From Paracoccus sp. M683 (lineage in GTDB: Bacteria; Pseudomonadota; Alphaproteobacteria; Rhodobacterales; Rhodobacteraceae): a DNA stretch of 64,000 bases. Shown piece after piece: positions 46,035 to 55,203 of this stretch; position 1 is the first letter of the stretch; each line of letters starts with the position of its first letter. Made by a program: the position numbers and the translations under genes. The stretch is from the NCBI RefSeq assembly GCF_007096355.1, contig NZ_VKDF01000003.1, positions 1 through 64,000 of the forward strand. Reading direction: 5' to 3'. Below the pieces are notes generated by a model. The model saw nothing but the letters and a program-made list of their open reading frames with translations, did no database searches and was not told the DNA's origin.

Positions 46035-47618
46035 ATGGAGATAGGTGTCGTCGAGCTGTCGCGCCTGCAATTCGCGCTGACCGCCATGTTCCACTTTCTG
46101 TTCGTGCCGCTGACCATCGGCCTGTCGGTTCTGGTTGCCATCATGGAGACGGTCTATGTCATGACCAACCGTCCCATCTGGCGGCAGATGACCAAATTCT
46201 GGGGGATGCTGTTCGGCATCAACTTCGCCATCGGCGTCGCAACCGGGATCACGATGGAATTCCAGTTCGGGATGAACTGGTCCTATTACAGCCATTATGT
46301 CGGCGACATCTTCGGAGCCCCTCTGGCGCTGGAGGGGCTGATGGCCTTCTTCATGGAGGCAACATTCGTCGGATTGTGGTTCTTTGGCTGGGAAAAACTG
46401 TCGAAACCGGCGCATCTGCTGGTCGGCTGGCTGGTCGCCATCGGTACCAATTTCTCGGCGCTGTGGATCCTGATCGCGAATGGCTGGATGCAGAACCCGG
46501 TGGGCGCCGCCTTCAATCCGATGACCATGCGGATGGAGCTGACCAACTTCTTTGACGTGGTGTTCAACAGCGTGGCACAGGCGAAATTCGTCCATACGGT
46601 CAGCGCGGGCTATGTCGCCGGCTCGATGTTCGTCCTTGGCGTGTCGGCCTGGTATCTGCTGCGCGGCCGGCATGTGGAACTGGCGCGCAGGTCGATCGCC
46701 GTGGCGGCCAGTTTCGGCCTGGCCGCGTCGCTATCGGTCGTCGTTCTGGGCGACGAATCGGGTTATGACACCGGCCTGAACCAGAAGATGAAGCTGGCCG
46801 CCATCGAAGCCATGTGGGAAACCGAACCGGCGCCCGCATCCTTCACGCTGTTCGGCATTCCTGACAAGGAAGCGCGGGAAACGAAATACGCGATCCACAT
46901 CCCTTACGTCATGGGCATCATCGGCACACGTTCGCTGACCGAGGTGATCCCCGGAATCGAGGATCTGGAATCCGAGGCGCGCGCGCGGGTGCGATCCGGC
47001 CTGATTGCCTATGAGACGCTGCTGACGATTCGCCAGGACCGCGAGGCGACCCAGCCCGAGGTGATCCAGCGCTTCGAGCAGCATTCCGAAAATCTGGGCT
47101 ATGCCTTCCTGCTGCTGCGCTATGTCGAGAACCCGCTGGACGCCACCGATGAACAGATCGCGCAGGCGGCAGAGGATACCATTCCGCCTGTCTGGCCGCT
47201 GTTCTTCGCCTTCCGCATCATGGTCGGCATCGGCATGCTGATGATCGCGACGACTGCGTTCTTCTTTGTCTTTTCGTCCTTCCGGGGTGCGCGCTATCCG
47301 CGCTGGTCGCTGCGGCTGGCAGTCTGGATGATTCCCCTGCCGTGGATCGCCATCGAAGCCGGCTGGATCGTGGCCGAGGTCGGACGCCAGCCATGGACGG
47401 TCGATGGCTTGTTGCCCACCGCGATGTCGGTCAGCAACCTGTCGATCACCGAGGTTCTGCTGACGCTGACCGGATTTACCGTCTTCTACTCGATCCTGTT
47501 CATCGTCGAAATGGGGCTGATGCTGAAATACATCCGCAAGGGCCCGCATGAAGACGTCGAGATGACCCAGGACTGGATGCGCGCCCATCGCGCCCGCCTG
47601 ACCATGCCCGCGGAGTAA
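46035..47618 (+). CDS. cydA: Cytochrome bd ubiquinol oxidase subunit I
   Basis: A 527-residue CydA. The haem b595/d ligand H20 is in MFHFLFVPLTIGLSV, and the quinol-site motif GWxxxExGRQPW appears as AGWIVAEVGRQPW. The periplasmic Q-loop is long and close to that of E. coli bd-I (EAMWETEPAPASFTLFGIPD..), not the short loop of cyanide-insensitive oxidases. It reduces oxygen at high affinity without proton pumping. AAGGAG precedes the ATG. Operon cydA-cydB-cydX; the haem exporter genes cydCD are not adjacent. Confidence 0.96.
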   Translation: MEIGVVELSRLQFALTAMFHFLFVPLTIGLSVLVAIMETVYVMTNRPIWRQMTKFWGMLFGINFAIGVATGITMEFQFGMNWSYYSHYVGDIFGAPLALEGLMAFFMEATFVGLWFFGWEKLSKPAHLLVGWLVAIGTNFSALWILIANGWMQNPVGAAFNPMTMRMELTNFFDVVFNSVAQAKFVHTVSAGYVAGSMFVLGVSAWYLLRGRHVELARRSIAVAASFGLAASLSVVVLGDESGYDTGLNQKMKLAAIEAMWETEPAPASFTLFGIPDKEARETKYAIHIPYVMGIIGTRSLTEVIPGIEDLESEARARVRSGLIAYETLLTIRQDREATQPEVIQRFEQHSENLGYAFLLLRYVENPLDATDEQIAQAAEDTIPPVWPLFFAFRIMVGIGMLMIATTAFFFVFSSFRGARYPRWSLRLAVWMIPLPWIAIEAGWIVAEVGRQPWTVDGLLPTAMSVSNLSITEVLLTLTGFTVFYSILFIVEMGLMLKYIRKGPHEDVEMTQDWMRAHRARLTMPAE

Positions 47619-47622
47619 AGCC

Positions 47623-48789
47623 ATGATCCTGCACGAATTTTTCAGCTATGAATTTCTGCGCGTTCTGTGGTGGCTGTTGATCGGTATCTTGCTGATCGCC
47701 TTTGCGCTGACCGACGGGTTCGACATGGGGGTGGGGGCGCTGCTGCCTTTCGTCGCCCGGACCGACATGGAGCGGCGCGTGGTCATCAACACGGTCGGCC
47801 CGGTCTGGGAAGGAAATCAGGTCTGGTTCATTCTGGGGGGCGGGGCGATATTTGCCGCCTGGCCACCGCTTTACGCGATCAGTTTCTCGGGCTTCTATCT
47901 GGCGATGTTCATTATCCTGTCGGCGCTGATCGCCCGGCCGGTCGCCTTCAAGTATCGCAGCAAGCGCGACGATGCGCGCTGGCGTGCGACCTGGGACCTG
48001 GCGCTGTTCATCAGTGGCGCAGTGCCGCCGCTGCTGTTCGGGATCGCCGTTGGCAATGTGCTGCTGGGCGTGCCCTTCCACCTGACCGAAGACCTTCACG
48101 CGGTCTATGATGCGGGGGCATTCGGCAAGCTGTTCGGCCTGCTGCGGCCCTTCGCACTGCTGTGCGGTGTGGTCTCGCTGGCCATGCTGGTCATGCACGG
48201 CGCCGGCTGGCTGGTGCTGAAGACCGAAGGCGTCGTGCAGGCGCGGGCGCGGGATTATGGGGCCAAGGCGGCGGCGGTGGCGATTGCGGGCTATGCGTTG
48301 GCAGGCCTATGGATGGCCATCGGCGTTACCGGCTTCCGCTTCGTGACCGAGCCGCCCCATGACGGGCCATCGAACCCGCTGGTTTCCGCCGTGGTGCAGG
48401 ACGGATCGTGGCTGACCGCCTATCTGGACCGGCCCTGGATCATCATCGCGCCGATCATGGGCTTTGTCGGTGCCGGCATGGCGATGCGGGCGCTGCGCAG
48501 CAGTCGCAATGACCTGTCGCCGCTGATGTGGTCGCAGATGGCCATCGTGGGGATGATCTCGTCCGTGGGGCTGGTGATGTTCCCCTTCATTCTGCCCTCG
48601 AATACCAGCCCGGACAGCTCGCTGACGGTCTGGGACGCCTCGTCCTCGCATCTGACGCTGTTCGTGATGATGGTTGCCTCGGCAATCTTCCTTCCGCTGA
48701 TCATGCTTTACACGGCCTGGGTCTATCGCGTCCTCTGGGGCAAGGTGACCGAGGACGGGGTCAAGGATCCCGACAACCACGCCTATTGA
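47623..48789 (+). CDS. cydB: Cytochrome bd ubiquinol oxidase subunit II
   Basis: A 388-residue CydB with about eight membrane helices. Characteristic segments are LWWLLIGILLIAFALTDGFDMGVGALLPF, NTVGPVWEGNQVWFILGGGAIFAAWP and FPFILPSNTSPDSSLTVWDASSS. It starts four bases after cydA and is required for haem d assembly and stability of subunit I. Confidence 0.96.
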   Translation: MILHEFFSYEFLRVLWWLLIGILLIAFALTDGFDMGVGALLPFVARTDMERRVVINTVGPVWEGNQVWFILGGGAIFAAWPPLYAISFSGFYLAMFIILSALIARPVAFKYRSKRDDARWRATWDLALFISGAVPPLLFGIAVGNVLLGVPFHLTEDLHAVYDAGAFGKLFGLLRPFALLCGVVSLAMLVMHGAGWLVLKTEGVVQARARDYGAKAAAVAIAGYALAGLWMAIGVTGFRFVTEPPHDGPSNPLVSAVVQDGSWLTAYLDRPWIIIAPIMGFVGAGMAMRALRSSRNDLSPLMWSQMAIVGMISSVGLVMFPFILPSNTSPDSSLTVWDASSSHLTLFVMMVASAIFLPLIMLYTAWVYRVLWGKVTEDGVKDPDNHAY

Positions 48790-48804
48790 GGAAAGGACCA
48801 ACAG

Positions 48805-48942
48805 ATGTGGTATTTCGCCTGGCTTCTGGGCCTTCCGCTTGCGGCGCTGTTCGCCGTGGTCAATGCCATGTGGCTGGAGTTGCAGGCCGACCGGAAAATG
48901 ATGGAGGAACCCAGCCCGCCGCGCTCCCGAGATGAGCTATAG
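48805..48942 (+). CDS. cydX: Cytochrome bd small subunit CydX
   Basis: A 45-residue single-span protein: MWYFAWLLGLPLAALFAVVN forms the helix with the family's WYFxWxLG start, followed by AMWLELQADRK and a charged tail. CydX (YbgT) stabilises the haems of the bd oxidase. It lies 15 bp after cydB with GGAAAGGACC upstream, completing a cydABX operon. Confidence 0.93.
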   Translation: MWYFAWLLGLPLAALFAVVNAMWLELQADRKMMEEPSPPRSRDEL

Positions 48943-48981
48943 GCTCTTGCCAGCGGGCGCGTTTCGTCCTTCTGTCGGGCC

Positions 48982-50082
48982 ATGAAAACGCCCCGCTTTG
49001 CCCCGATCCCCGCCGGCCTTCCGGCCACCGTCCCCTTCATCGGCCCCGAGACGCTGGAACGCCAGCGCGGCGCGCCCTTCGCCGCGCGCCTTGGGGCCAA
49101 TGAAAACGGCTTCGGCCCGTCGCCACGCGCGGTTCAGGCCATGGCCGCCGCCGCCTCGGAGATCTGGAAATACGGCGACAGCACCAATCACGATCTGATC
49201 GCGGCGCTGTCCGCGCATCTGGACCTGCCCGCGGATCATATCACGGTGGGCGAGGGGATCGACGGGCTTCTGGGCCTTGCCGTGCGGCTGATGGTGACAC
49301 GGGGCGACGCGGTCGTGACCTCGGACGGTGCTTACCCGACCTTCAACTATCACGTCGCGGGCTTTGGGGGCGTGCTGCACAAGGTGCCGTATCGCGATGA
49401 CGCCGAAGACCCCTCAGCCCTTACCGCCAAGGCCCGACAGGTCGGCGCCAGGCTGGTCTATCTCGCCAATCCCGACAATCCGATGGGCAGTTGGCAGGAG
49501 GGCGCAATGATTCAGGCGATGCTGGACGAGTTGCCCGCCGATTGCCTGCTGCTGCTGGACGAGGCCTATGTCGAATTCGCCCCCGCCAGCGCCGTTCCGC
49601 AGATTGCCGCCGATGACCCCCGCGTCATCCGGTTTCGCACCTTTTCCAAGGCTTACGGCATGGCAGGCGCTCGCATCGCCTATGCTTTCGGCAACCCGAA
49701 CCTGATCGGCGGCTTCAACCGCATCCGCAACCATTTCGGGGTGAACCTGCTGGCACAGGCCGGCGCCTTGGCCGCGCTGCAAGACCGCGACTGGCTGGAC
49801 CAGACCCGCACCAAGGTCGCCGCCGCCCGCGACCGCATTGCCCGGATCGCGCAGCAAAACGGCATGACGGCGCTCTGCTCTGCCACCAATTTCGTCGCCG
49901 TCGACACCGGCCGCGATGGCGCCTTTGCCCGCGCAATGGTTGCCGCGCTGGCTGCCGAAGGCGTCTTCATCCGCATGCCCGGTGTTCCGCCGCTTGACCG
50001 CTGTATCCGCATCTCCTGCGGGCCTGACGCCCAGCTGGATATTCTGGCCGAGGTCCTGCCAAAGGTTCTGGCGCGGCTTTGA
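48982..50082 (+). CDS. HisC-like PLP-dependent aminotransferase
   Basis: A 366-residue class I/II aminotransferase closest to histidinol-phosphate aminotransferases. Diagnostic segments are ARLGANENGFGPSP, YGDSTNHDLIAALSAHL, LANPDNPMGSW, LLLLDEAYVEFAP and the PLP-lysine in RFRTFSKAYGMAGARIAYAFG. The family also transaminates aromatic and other amino acids, and the location away from his genes argues for a broader or secondary role. It follows cydX by 39 bp and converges with valS. Confidence 0.85.
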   Translation: MKTPRFAPIPAGLPATVPFIGPETLERQRGAPFAARLGANENGFGPSPRAVQAMAAAASEIWKYGDSTNHDLIAALSAHLDLPADHITVGEGIDGLLGLAVRLMVTRGDAVVTSDGAYPTFNYHVAGFGGVLHKVPYRDDAEDPSALTAKARQVGARLVYLANPDNPMGSWQEGAMIQAMLDELPADCLLLLDEAYVEFAPASAVPQIAADDPRVIRFRTFSKAYGMAGARIAYAFGNPNLIGGFNRIRNHFGVNLLAQAGALAALQDRDWLDQTRTKVAAARDRIARIAQQNGMTALCSATNFVAVDTGRDGAFARAMVAALAAEGVFIRMPGVPPLDRCIRISCGPDAQLDILAEVLPKVLARL

Positions 50083-50095
50083 TGGCGCCGGTCGA

Positions 50096-50146
50096 TGGGT
50101 ATTTGAACGAGAAAGAAACCAGCTTCTCGCTTGTCCAAATACCCCC
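50096..50146. repeat. Inverted pair of dispersed repeats forming a hairpin between convergent genes
   Basis: A plus-strand copy TGGGTATTTGAACGAGAAAG (50096-50115) faces a minus-strand copy ending TTGTCCAAATACCC (50121-50146). Together they form a long imperfect dyad between the aminotransferase and valS stop codons, well placed to be a bidirectional terminator. Confidence 0.65.
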
Positions 50147-50158
50147 GCCAGAGGCGGC

Positions 50159-53100
50159 CTACATTGCCGCCAGCTGATCCAGCGCCGATTTCAACCGGGC
50201 AATATCTTCATCCAGTGCCGCCAGCTTCTCGCGCGTTTCCTCGATCACCTCGGCCTCGGCATTCTCGACGAATTTCGGATTGCCAAGCCGCTTGCGCAAA
50301 CCATCGGCATCCTTGGCCGCCTTCTGCGCAGCCTTGTCGAGCCGCGCCGATTCCGCCGCCGCGTCGATGACATCGCCGATGGGCAGGGCAAAGGACGCGC
50401 CCTGCGCCGCGACCGCGATCATGCCCTTGGAAATGGTTCCGTGCTGCGGGGCGTTCACGCGGGCCAGACGCTCGATCAGGGGGGCGTTGGCGGCAAGGCC
50501 GGCGCGGGCCGGGGCATCGGCCTCGGTCACGATCAGGTCCAGCTTTGCGCCAGCGGGCACGCCCATCTGAGCGCGGGCCGAGCGGATGCTTTCGATGAGC
50601 TGGATCACCCAGTTCATCTGCCGGTCGGCATCGGCGTCGATCAGTTCCGTGCCATAGGTCGGCCAGTCGCCGTGGACCAGCATCTTGGAACGCTCGCCCG
50701 TCAGCGCCCAAAGCTCTTCGGTCAGGAAGGGCATGATCGGGTGCAGAAGCAGATAGCATTGATCCAGAACCCAACCCATCGTGGCGCGGGTTTCTTCGGC
50801 ATATTCGCCGTCAAGCAGCGGCTTGGCAAATTCGACATACCAGTCGCAGACCTTGCCCCAGACAAAGGCATAAAGCCCCGTTGCCGCGTCGTTGAAGCGA
50901 TAGGTGTCAAGCGCCTCGTCGGTGGATTGGCGGATGCGGGCGACCTCTCCGATGATCCAGCGATTGACGGTATGGCTTGGGTCGGGGCGCACGCCGCCGC
51001 CGCGGACGCCGTTCATCTGGGCAAAGCGGGTGGCGTTCCAGATTTTCGTGACGAAGTTGCGATAGCCCTCGACATGGCGCGGGCCAAGCTTGGGGTCGCG
51101 GCCCATGGCGGCCATGCTGGTCAGCGTCATGCGCAGCGCGTCGGCGCCGAATTCGTCGATCAGCAGCAGCGGGTCGATGACGTTGCCTTTCGACTTCGAC
51201 ATCTTCGCGCCCTTTTCGTCGCGCACAAGACCGTGGACATAGACCGTGTGGAAGGGGATGTCCTTGACCACCTCTTGCTGCATCATCATCATCCGGGCGA
51301 CCCAGAAGAAGATGATGTCAAAGCCCGTGACCAGCACATCGGTCGGGAAATATTTCTGCATTTCCGGGGTGTTGTCGGGCCAGCCGAGCGTGCCGATGGG
51401 CCAGAGGCCAGAGGAGAACCAGGTATCCAGCACGTCCGGGTCGCGCCAGACGGGATAGACCAACCGGGTCGGGTCCTGGCTGAGGTTATAGTCGGCAAGC
51501 CCCTGGGCGAAAGCGTCGATGGCCTCGGCGCGGTTGGCCACCTCGATCACGCGGGCGATTTCCAGAGGCTGGGGCAGGGCGGCGATGCTGTCGCGGAAGG
51601 GCTCGATCACGCCGGCGAAATTCGGGGCGGCGTGGTGGATTTCGTCGCGATGGACCAGGCCTTCCTCCAGCAGGGCAAAGATTTCGACCTCGTCCAGCGC
51701 GCCGTCGTGATCGTCATCGACCAGGCCTTCCAGCGACAGATCGAGGCCATACCAGACCGGGATCTGATGGCCCCACCACAGTTGGCGGCTGATGGTCCAG
51801 GGCTCGATATTTTCCAGCCAGTTGAAATAGACCTTCTTGTGCTGCTCGGGCAGGATCTGGGTGCGGCCGTCGCGCACGGCGTCCAGCGCGGGGCCGACGA
51901 TGCGCGCCGTGTCGACGAACCACTGGTCGGTCAGCATCGGCTCGATCACCACATTGCTGCGGTCGCCGAAGGGCTGCATGATCGGCTTGGCCTCGACCAC
52001 CGGGTTGCCTTCGGCATCGGTGACGGCAAGACCTTCTTCGGTGATCTCGGACACGACCTGCTTGCGGGCGTCAAAGCGGTCCAGCCCGCGCAGATGTTCG
52101 GGGACGAGGTTCACGTTCGACACGTCGCCCACATCTTCGCCTTGCGCCGCGCGGGTGGCGGTGGCGGCGGCCTCGGCATAGGGCAGGCCATCGACGCGCA
52201 TCGCGCCCTTGCTGTCCAGCAGCGCATAAAGCGGGATGTTGTTGCGGATCGCCACGCCGTAATCGTTGAAATCATGCGCGCCGGTGATTTTAACCGCGCC
52301 CGAGCCGAAGGTGGGATCGGGGTATTCATCGGTGATGATCGGGATCAGGCGGCGGTGTTCCTTGGGCCCTACCGGGATTTCGACCAGCTTGCCGACGATG
52401 GGGGCATAGCGCGCATCCGAGGGATGCACCGCGACCGCGCCATCGCCCAGCATGGTTTCGGGGCGCGTCGTGGCGATGCTGATATAGTCGCGGGTCTCGC
52501 GCAGGGTTACATTTCCGTCGGCGTCGCGCTCGACATATTCATAGGTCTCGCCGCCGGCCAGCGGGTATTTGAAATGCCACATATGGCCGGGGGTTTCGCG
52601 GTTCTCGACTTCGAGATCGGAAATCGCGGTCTCGAAATGCGGGTCCCAGTTCACCAGCCGCTTGCCGCGATAGATGATGCCCTTGTTGTAAAGGTCGACG
52701 AAAACCCGGATCACCGCGTCGTGGAAATTGCCTTCCTCGCCCGCAGGGGCGCCGGGCGCGCCGGACATGGTAAAGGCGTTGCGTGACCAGTCGCAACTGG
52801 CCCCGAGGCGCTTCAACTGGCTGATGATCGTGTCGCCGGATTCCTGCTTCCAGGCCCAGATCTTTTCGACAAAGGCCTCGCGCCCGATCTCGCGGCGGTT
52901 CGGTTCCTGACGCTCGGCCATGCGGCGCTCGACGACCATCTGGGTGGCGATGCCCGCGTGGTCCTGACCCGGCTGCCACAGCGTGTCAAAGCCGCGCATC
53001 CGGTGCCAGCGGACCAGAATGTCCTGAAGCGTGTTGTTGAAGGCGTGCCCGATATGCAGCGAACCCGTTACGTTGGGCGGAGGAATCATCACCGTGAAGG

Positions 53101-53209
53101 TTTCCTTGCGCGAGGCATTGGCCCCGGCGGCGAAGGCATTGGTCTGTTCCCATTCGGCGGCAATGCGCGCCTCGGCGGTGGCGGCGTCAAAGCTTTTGTC
53201 CATGCTCAT
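50159..53209 (-). CDS. valS: Valyl-tRNA synthetase
   Basis: A 1016-residue class Ia synthetase. HIGH motif [17 protein letters not shown] (about residues 42-58) and KMSKS loop [14 protein letters not shown]; the CP1 editing domain includes [17 protein letters not shown], and the C-terminal coiled coil (about 950-1016, [15 protein letters not shown]...) is that of ValRS. A second ATG two codons inside could be the true start. It is slightly longer than E. coli ValS (951) because of insertions in the editing and catalytic regions. Confidence 0.97.
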   Translation of the reverse strand: MSMDKSFDAATAEARIAAEWEQTNAFAAGANASRKETFTVMIPPPNVTGSLHIGHAFNNTLQDILVRWHRMRGFDTLWQPGQDHAGIATQMVVERRMAERQEPNRREIGREAFVEKIWAWKQESGDTIISQLKRLGASCDWSRNAFTMSGAPGAPAGEEGNFHDAVIRVFVDLYNKGIIYRGKRLVNWDPHFETAISDLEVENRETPGHMWHFKYPLAGGETYEYVERDADGNVTLRETRDYISIATTRPETMLGDGAVAVHPSDARYAPIVGKLVEIPVGPKEHRRLIPIITDEYPDPTFGSGAVKITGAHDFNDYGVAIRNNIPLYALLDSKGAMRVDGLPYAEAAATATRAAQGEDVGDVSNVNLVPEHLRGLDRFDARKQVVSEITEEGLAVTDAEGNPVVEAKPIMQPFGDRSNVVIEPMLTDQWFVDTARIVGPALDAVRDGRTQILPEQHKKVYFNWLENIEPWTISRQLWWGHQIPVWYGLDLSLEGLVDDDHDGALDEVEIFALLEEGLVHRDEIHHAAPNFAGVIEPFRDSIAALPQPLEIARVIEVANRAEAIDAFAQGLADYNLSQDPTRLVYPVWRDPDVLDTWFSSGLWPIGTLGWPDNTPEMQKYFPTDVLVTGFDIIFFWVARMMMMQQEVVKDIPFHTVYVHGLVRDEKGAKMSKSKGNVIDPLLLIDEFGADALRMTLTSMAAMGRDPKLGPRHVEGYRNFVTKIWNATRFAQMNGVRGGGVRPDPSHTVNRWIIGEVARIRQSTDEALDTYRFNDAATGLYAFVWGKVCDWYVEFAKPLLDGEYAEETRATMGWVLDQCYLLLHPIMPFLTEELWALTGERSKMLVHGDWPTYGTELIDADADRQMNWVIQLIESIRSARAQMGVPAGAKLDLIVTEADAPARAGLAANAPLIERLARVNAPQHGTISKGMIAVAAQGASFALPIGDVIDAAAESARLDKAAQKAAKDADGLRKRLGNPKFVENAEAEVIEETREKLAALDEDIARLKSALDQLAAM

Positions 53210-53238
53210 GGTTCTGATCCCGTCTCGTGCTGCATCTG

Positions 53239-53267
53239 GACTTAGCGAAGCCTGGCGGAAAGGCCAA
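53239..53267 (-). promoter_or_regulatory. Candidate valS promoter
   Basis: Minus-strand TTGGCC (53262-53267), 17 bp, TAAGTC (53239-53244), about 25 nt before the start codon region. No T-box leader is seen. Confidence 0.35.
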
Positions 53268-53438
53268 GAGACAGTGCGCGTCGCAGCAGCCGGTTTGGCC
53301 TTCCTCGGGGCGGTTGCGCGGATGCGCGGGCCCGTTGGGCAAAAAGATGTTGCCTTGTGTCAATCATCTGCCGAAAGTGATCTGCACCGAAGCCGGTCGC
53401 GCATGAGCCGGCAAAAAGACCTGTTGGGAGGAAACACG

Positions 53439-54443
53439 ATGAAAGCACTTATGACCGCCGCCTGCGGTTTCGCAGTCATGGCGACGGGCGCTCTGGCTGA
53501 TCCGGCGAAATGCGATGATGGCGAAACCGTCGTCAAGTTCAGCCATGTGACCAATTCGGACAAGCATCCCAAGGGCATTGCCGCGCAGCTGTTCGCGACC
53601 CGCGTGAACGCCGAGATGGATGGCAAGATGTGCGTCGAGGTCTATCCGAACTCGACCCTTTACGACGACGATGCCCTGCTGGAGGCGATGTTGCAGGGCG
53701 ATGTCCAGATGGGCGCGCCCAGCCTGTCGAAGTTTGAGACCTTTACCAAGGTTTTCCAGATCTATGACCTGCCGTTCATGTTCAAGAACATCGCGGCGGT
53801 GGATGAATTCCAGGCATCCGAAGCCGGTGCCGCGATGAAGGCCAGCATGGAGCGGCGCGGCATCATGGGGCTGGAATTCTGGCATAACGGCATGAAGCAG
53901 CTGTCCGCCAACAAGCCGTTGATGCTGCCCGCCGATGCCAAGGGTCTGAAATTCCGCGTCCAGCCCAGTGACGTGATCATCGCCCAGTTCGAGGCGCTTG
54001 GTGCCTCGGCGCAGCCCATGGCCTTTGCCGAGGTTTACGGCGCGTTGCAGACCGGCGTTGTGGACGGGCAGGAAAATGCCTGGTCCAATATCTATGGCCA
54101 GAAATTCTATGAGGTGCAGGACGGCTCGACCGAGACCAATCACGGCGTTCTGGACTATCTGGTCGTGGCCTCGGTCGACTGGCTGGACAGTCTTGATCCG
54201 GCGGTCAAGGACCAGATGCTGACCATCCTGAACGAGGTCACGACCGAGCGGAATGGCGCGGTGAACGATGTCGACAGCGAGGCGCGTCAGGCCATTCTGG
54301 ATGCCGGCGGCAAGATCGTCGAACTGGACGACACGCAGCGCCAGGCCTGGGTCGACGCGATGCGTCCGGTCTGGGACCAGTTCGCCGAAGGCGTGGGCCA
54401 GGATAACATCGACGCCGCGCAGGCGATCAACGAAAAGCACTGA
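53439..54443 (+). CDS. dctP: TRAP transporter solute-binding protein
   Basis: A 334-residue DctP-type periplasmic protein with a signal peptide (1-21, ...MATGALA|D). The mature part begins KCDDGETVVKFSHVTNSDKHPKG and carries the carboxylate-binding Arg in LKFRVQPSDV, plus the PMAFAEVYGALQTGVVDGQEN hinge. It captures an organic acid (C4-dicarboxylate type likely) for DctQM. GGGAGG precedes the start. The first gene of dctP-dctQ-dctM. Confidence 0.93.
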   Translation: MKALMTAACGFAVMATGALADPAKCDDGETVVKFSHVTNSDKHPKGIAAQLFATRVNAEMDGKMCVEVYPNSTLYDDDALLEAMLQGDVQMGAPSLSKFETFTKVFQIYDLPFMFKNIAAVDEFQASEAGAAMKASMERRGIMGLEFWHNGMKQLSANKPLMLPADAKGLKFRVQPSDVIIAQFEALGASAQPMAFAEVYGALQTGVVDGQENAWSNIYGQKFYEVQDGSTETNHGVLDYLVVASVDWLDSLDPAVKDQMLTILNEVTTERNGAVNDVDSEARQAILDAGGKIVELDDTQRQAWVDAMRPVWDQFAEGVGQDNIDAAQAINEKH

Positions 54444-54454
54444 ACCAGGCCATT

Positions 54455-54487
54455 GGCCCCGCCCCGCAGGTGATGCGGGACGGGGCC
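54455..54487 (+). terminator. Intra-operon hairpin between dctP and dctQ
   Basis: GGCCCCGCCCCGC and GCGGGACGGGGCC form a 13-bp stem with one mismatch and a 7-nt loop, followed by GTTTCCC. Such hairpins between a binding-protein gene and its membrane genes usually stabilise or partly terminate the transcript so that the binding protein is made in excess. Confidence 0.65.
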
Positions 54488-54518
54488 GTTTCCCGCGCAA
54501 GTCGGGGGATGAGGGACC

Positions 54519-55199
54519 ATGAGCCATCGCTACGAACCGAAGGGCCCGGTCGGCCACTTCGTCCATCGTCTTGAAGAGAACGTCATCGCGATCCTTCTGG
54601 GGGTGATGACGATTCTGACCTTTGTGAACGTCATCCTGCGCTACGTCTTTCAATCCTCGCTGATCTGGGGGTTGGAACTGACGCTGGCGCTGTTTGCCTG
54701 GCTGGTGCTGCTGGGCGTCAGCCATGCGGTCAAGATCAATGCCCATCTGGGTGTCGATGCGATCATCAACCTGCTGCCGCCGGCGGCGCGCAAGGTGCTG
54801 GCGCTGATTGCCGGCGCGCTGTGCATCTTTTATGCGGCACTGCTGATGAAGGGGGCCTGGGACTACTGGGCACCGTTCGCGGGGCTGAAGCAGACGGGCG
54901 GACGCTGGTTCCCCACCGGTTTCATCGAGACACGCGACCGCGCCTTTTACGTGACCGAACAGATCCCGATGCCGGGCTTCCTGTCCTGGATGGGCAATGT
55001 GTTCAACGAGGGCGAGCCCTACGAAAAGCTGCCCCGGATGATCCCCTATCTGGCGCTGCCGCTTGGTGTGGCGCTGCTGCTGTTTCGCCTGTTGCAGGCA
55101 GTCTGGATGATCTGGACCGGCCAGCGCGAAAGCCTGATCGTCAGCCACGAAGCCGAGGACGCCGTCGAGGATGTCCGCCACATGAACCGCGAGGGCTGA
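54519..55199 (+). CDS. dctQ: TRAP transporter small membrane subunit
   Basis: A 226-residue DctQ with four membrane segments (about 25-45, 50-75, 90-115, 165-190). The typical WGLELTLALFAWLVLLGVSHAVKINAHLGVDAI region is clear. An insertion of about 40 residues between helices 3 and 4 (WDYWAPFAGLKQTGGRWFPTGF...) makes it longer than many DctQ proteins, a form known from Rhodobacter DctQ. Confidence 0.93.
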   Translation: MSHRYEPKGPVGHFVHRLEENVIAILLGVMTILTFVNVILRYVFQSSLIWGLELTLALFAWLVLLGVSHAVKINAHLGVDAIINLLPPAARKVLALIAGALCIFYAALLMKGAWDYWAPFAGLKQTGGRWFPTGFIETRDRAFYVTEQIPMPGFLSWMGNVFNEGEPYEKLPRMIPYLALPLGVALLLFRLLQAVWMIWTGQRESLIVSHEAEDAVEDVRHMNREG

Positions 55200-55203
55200 T
55201 CCT

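Noticed and set aside
49916..52786. A 2.9-kb open frame on the plus strand opposite valS
   Set aside because: Antisense shadow of valS; no domains, and it begins inside the aminotransferase gene.
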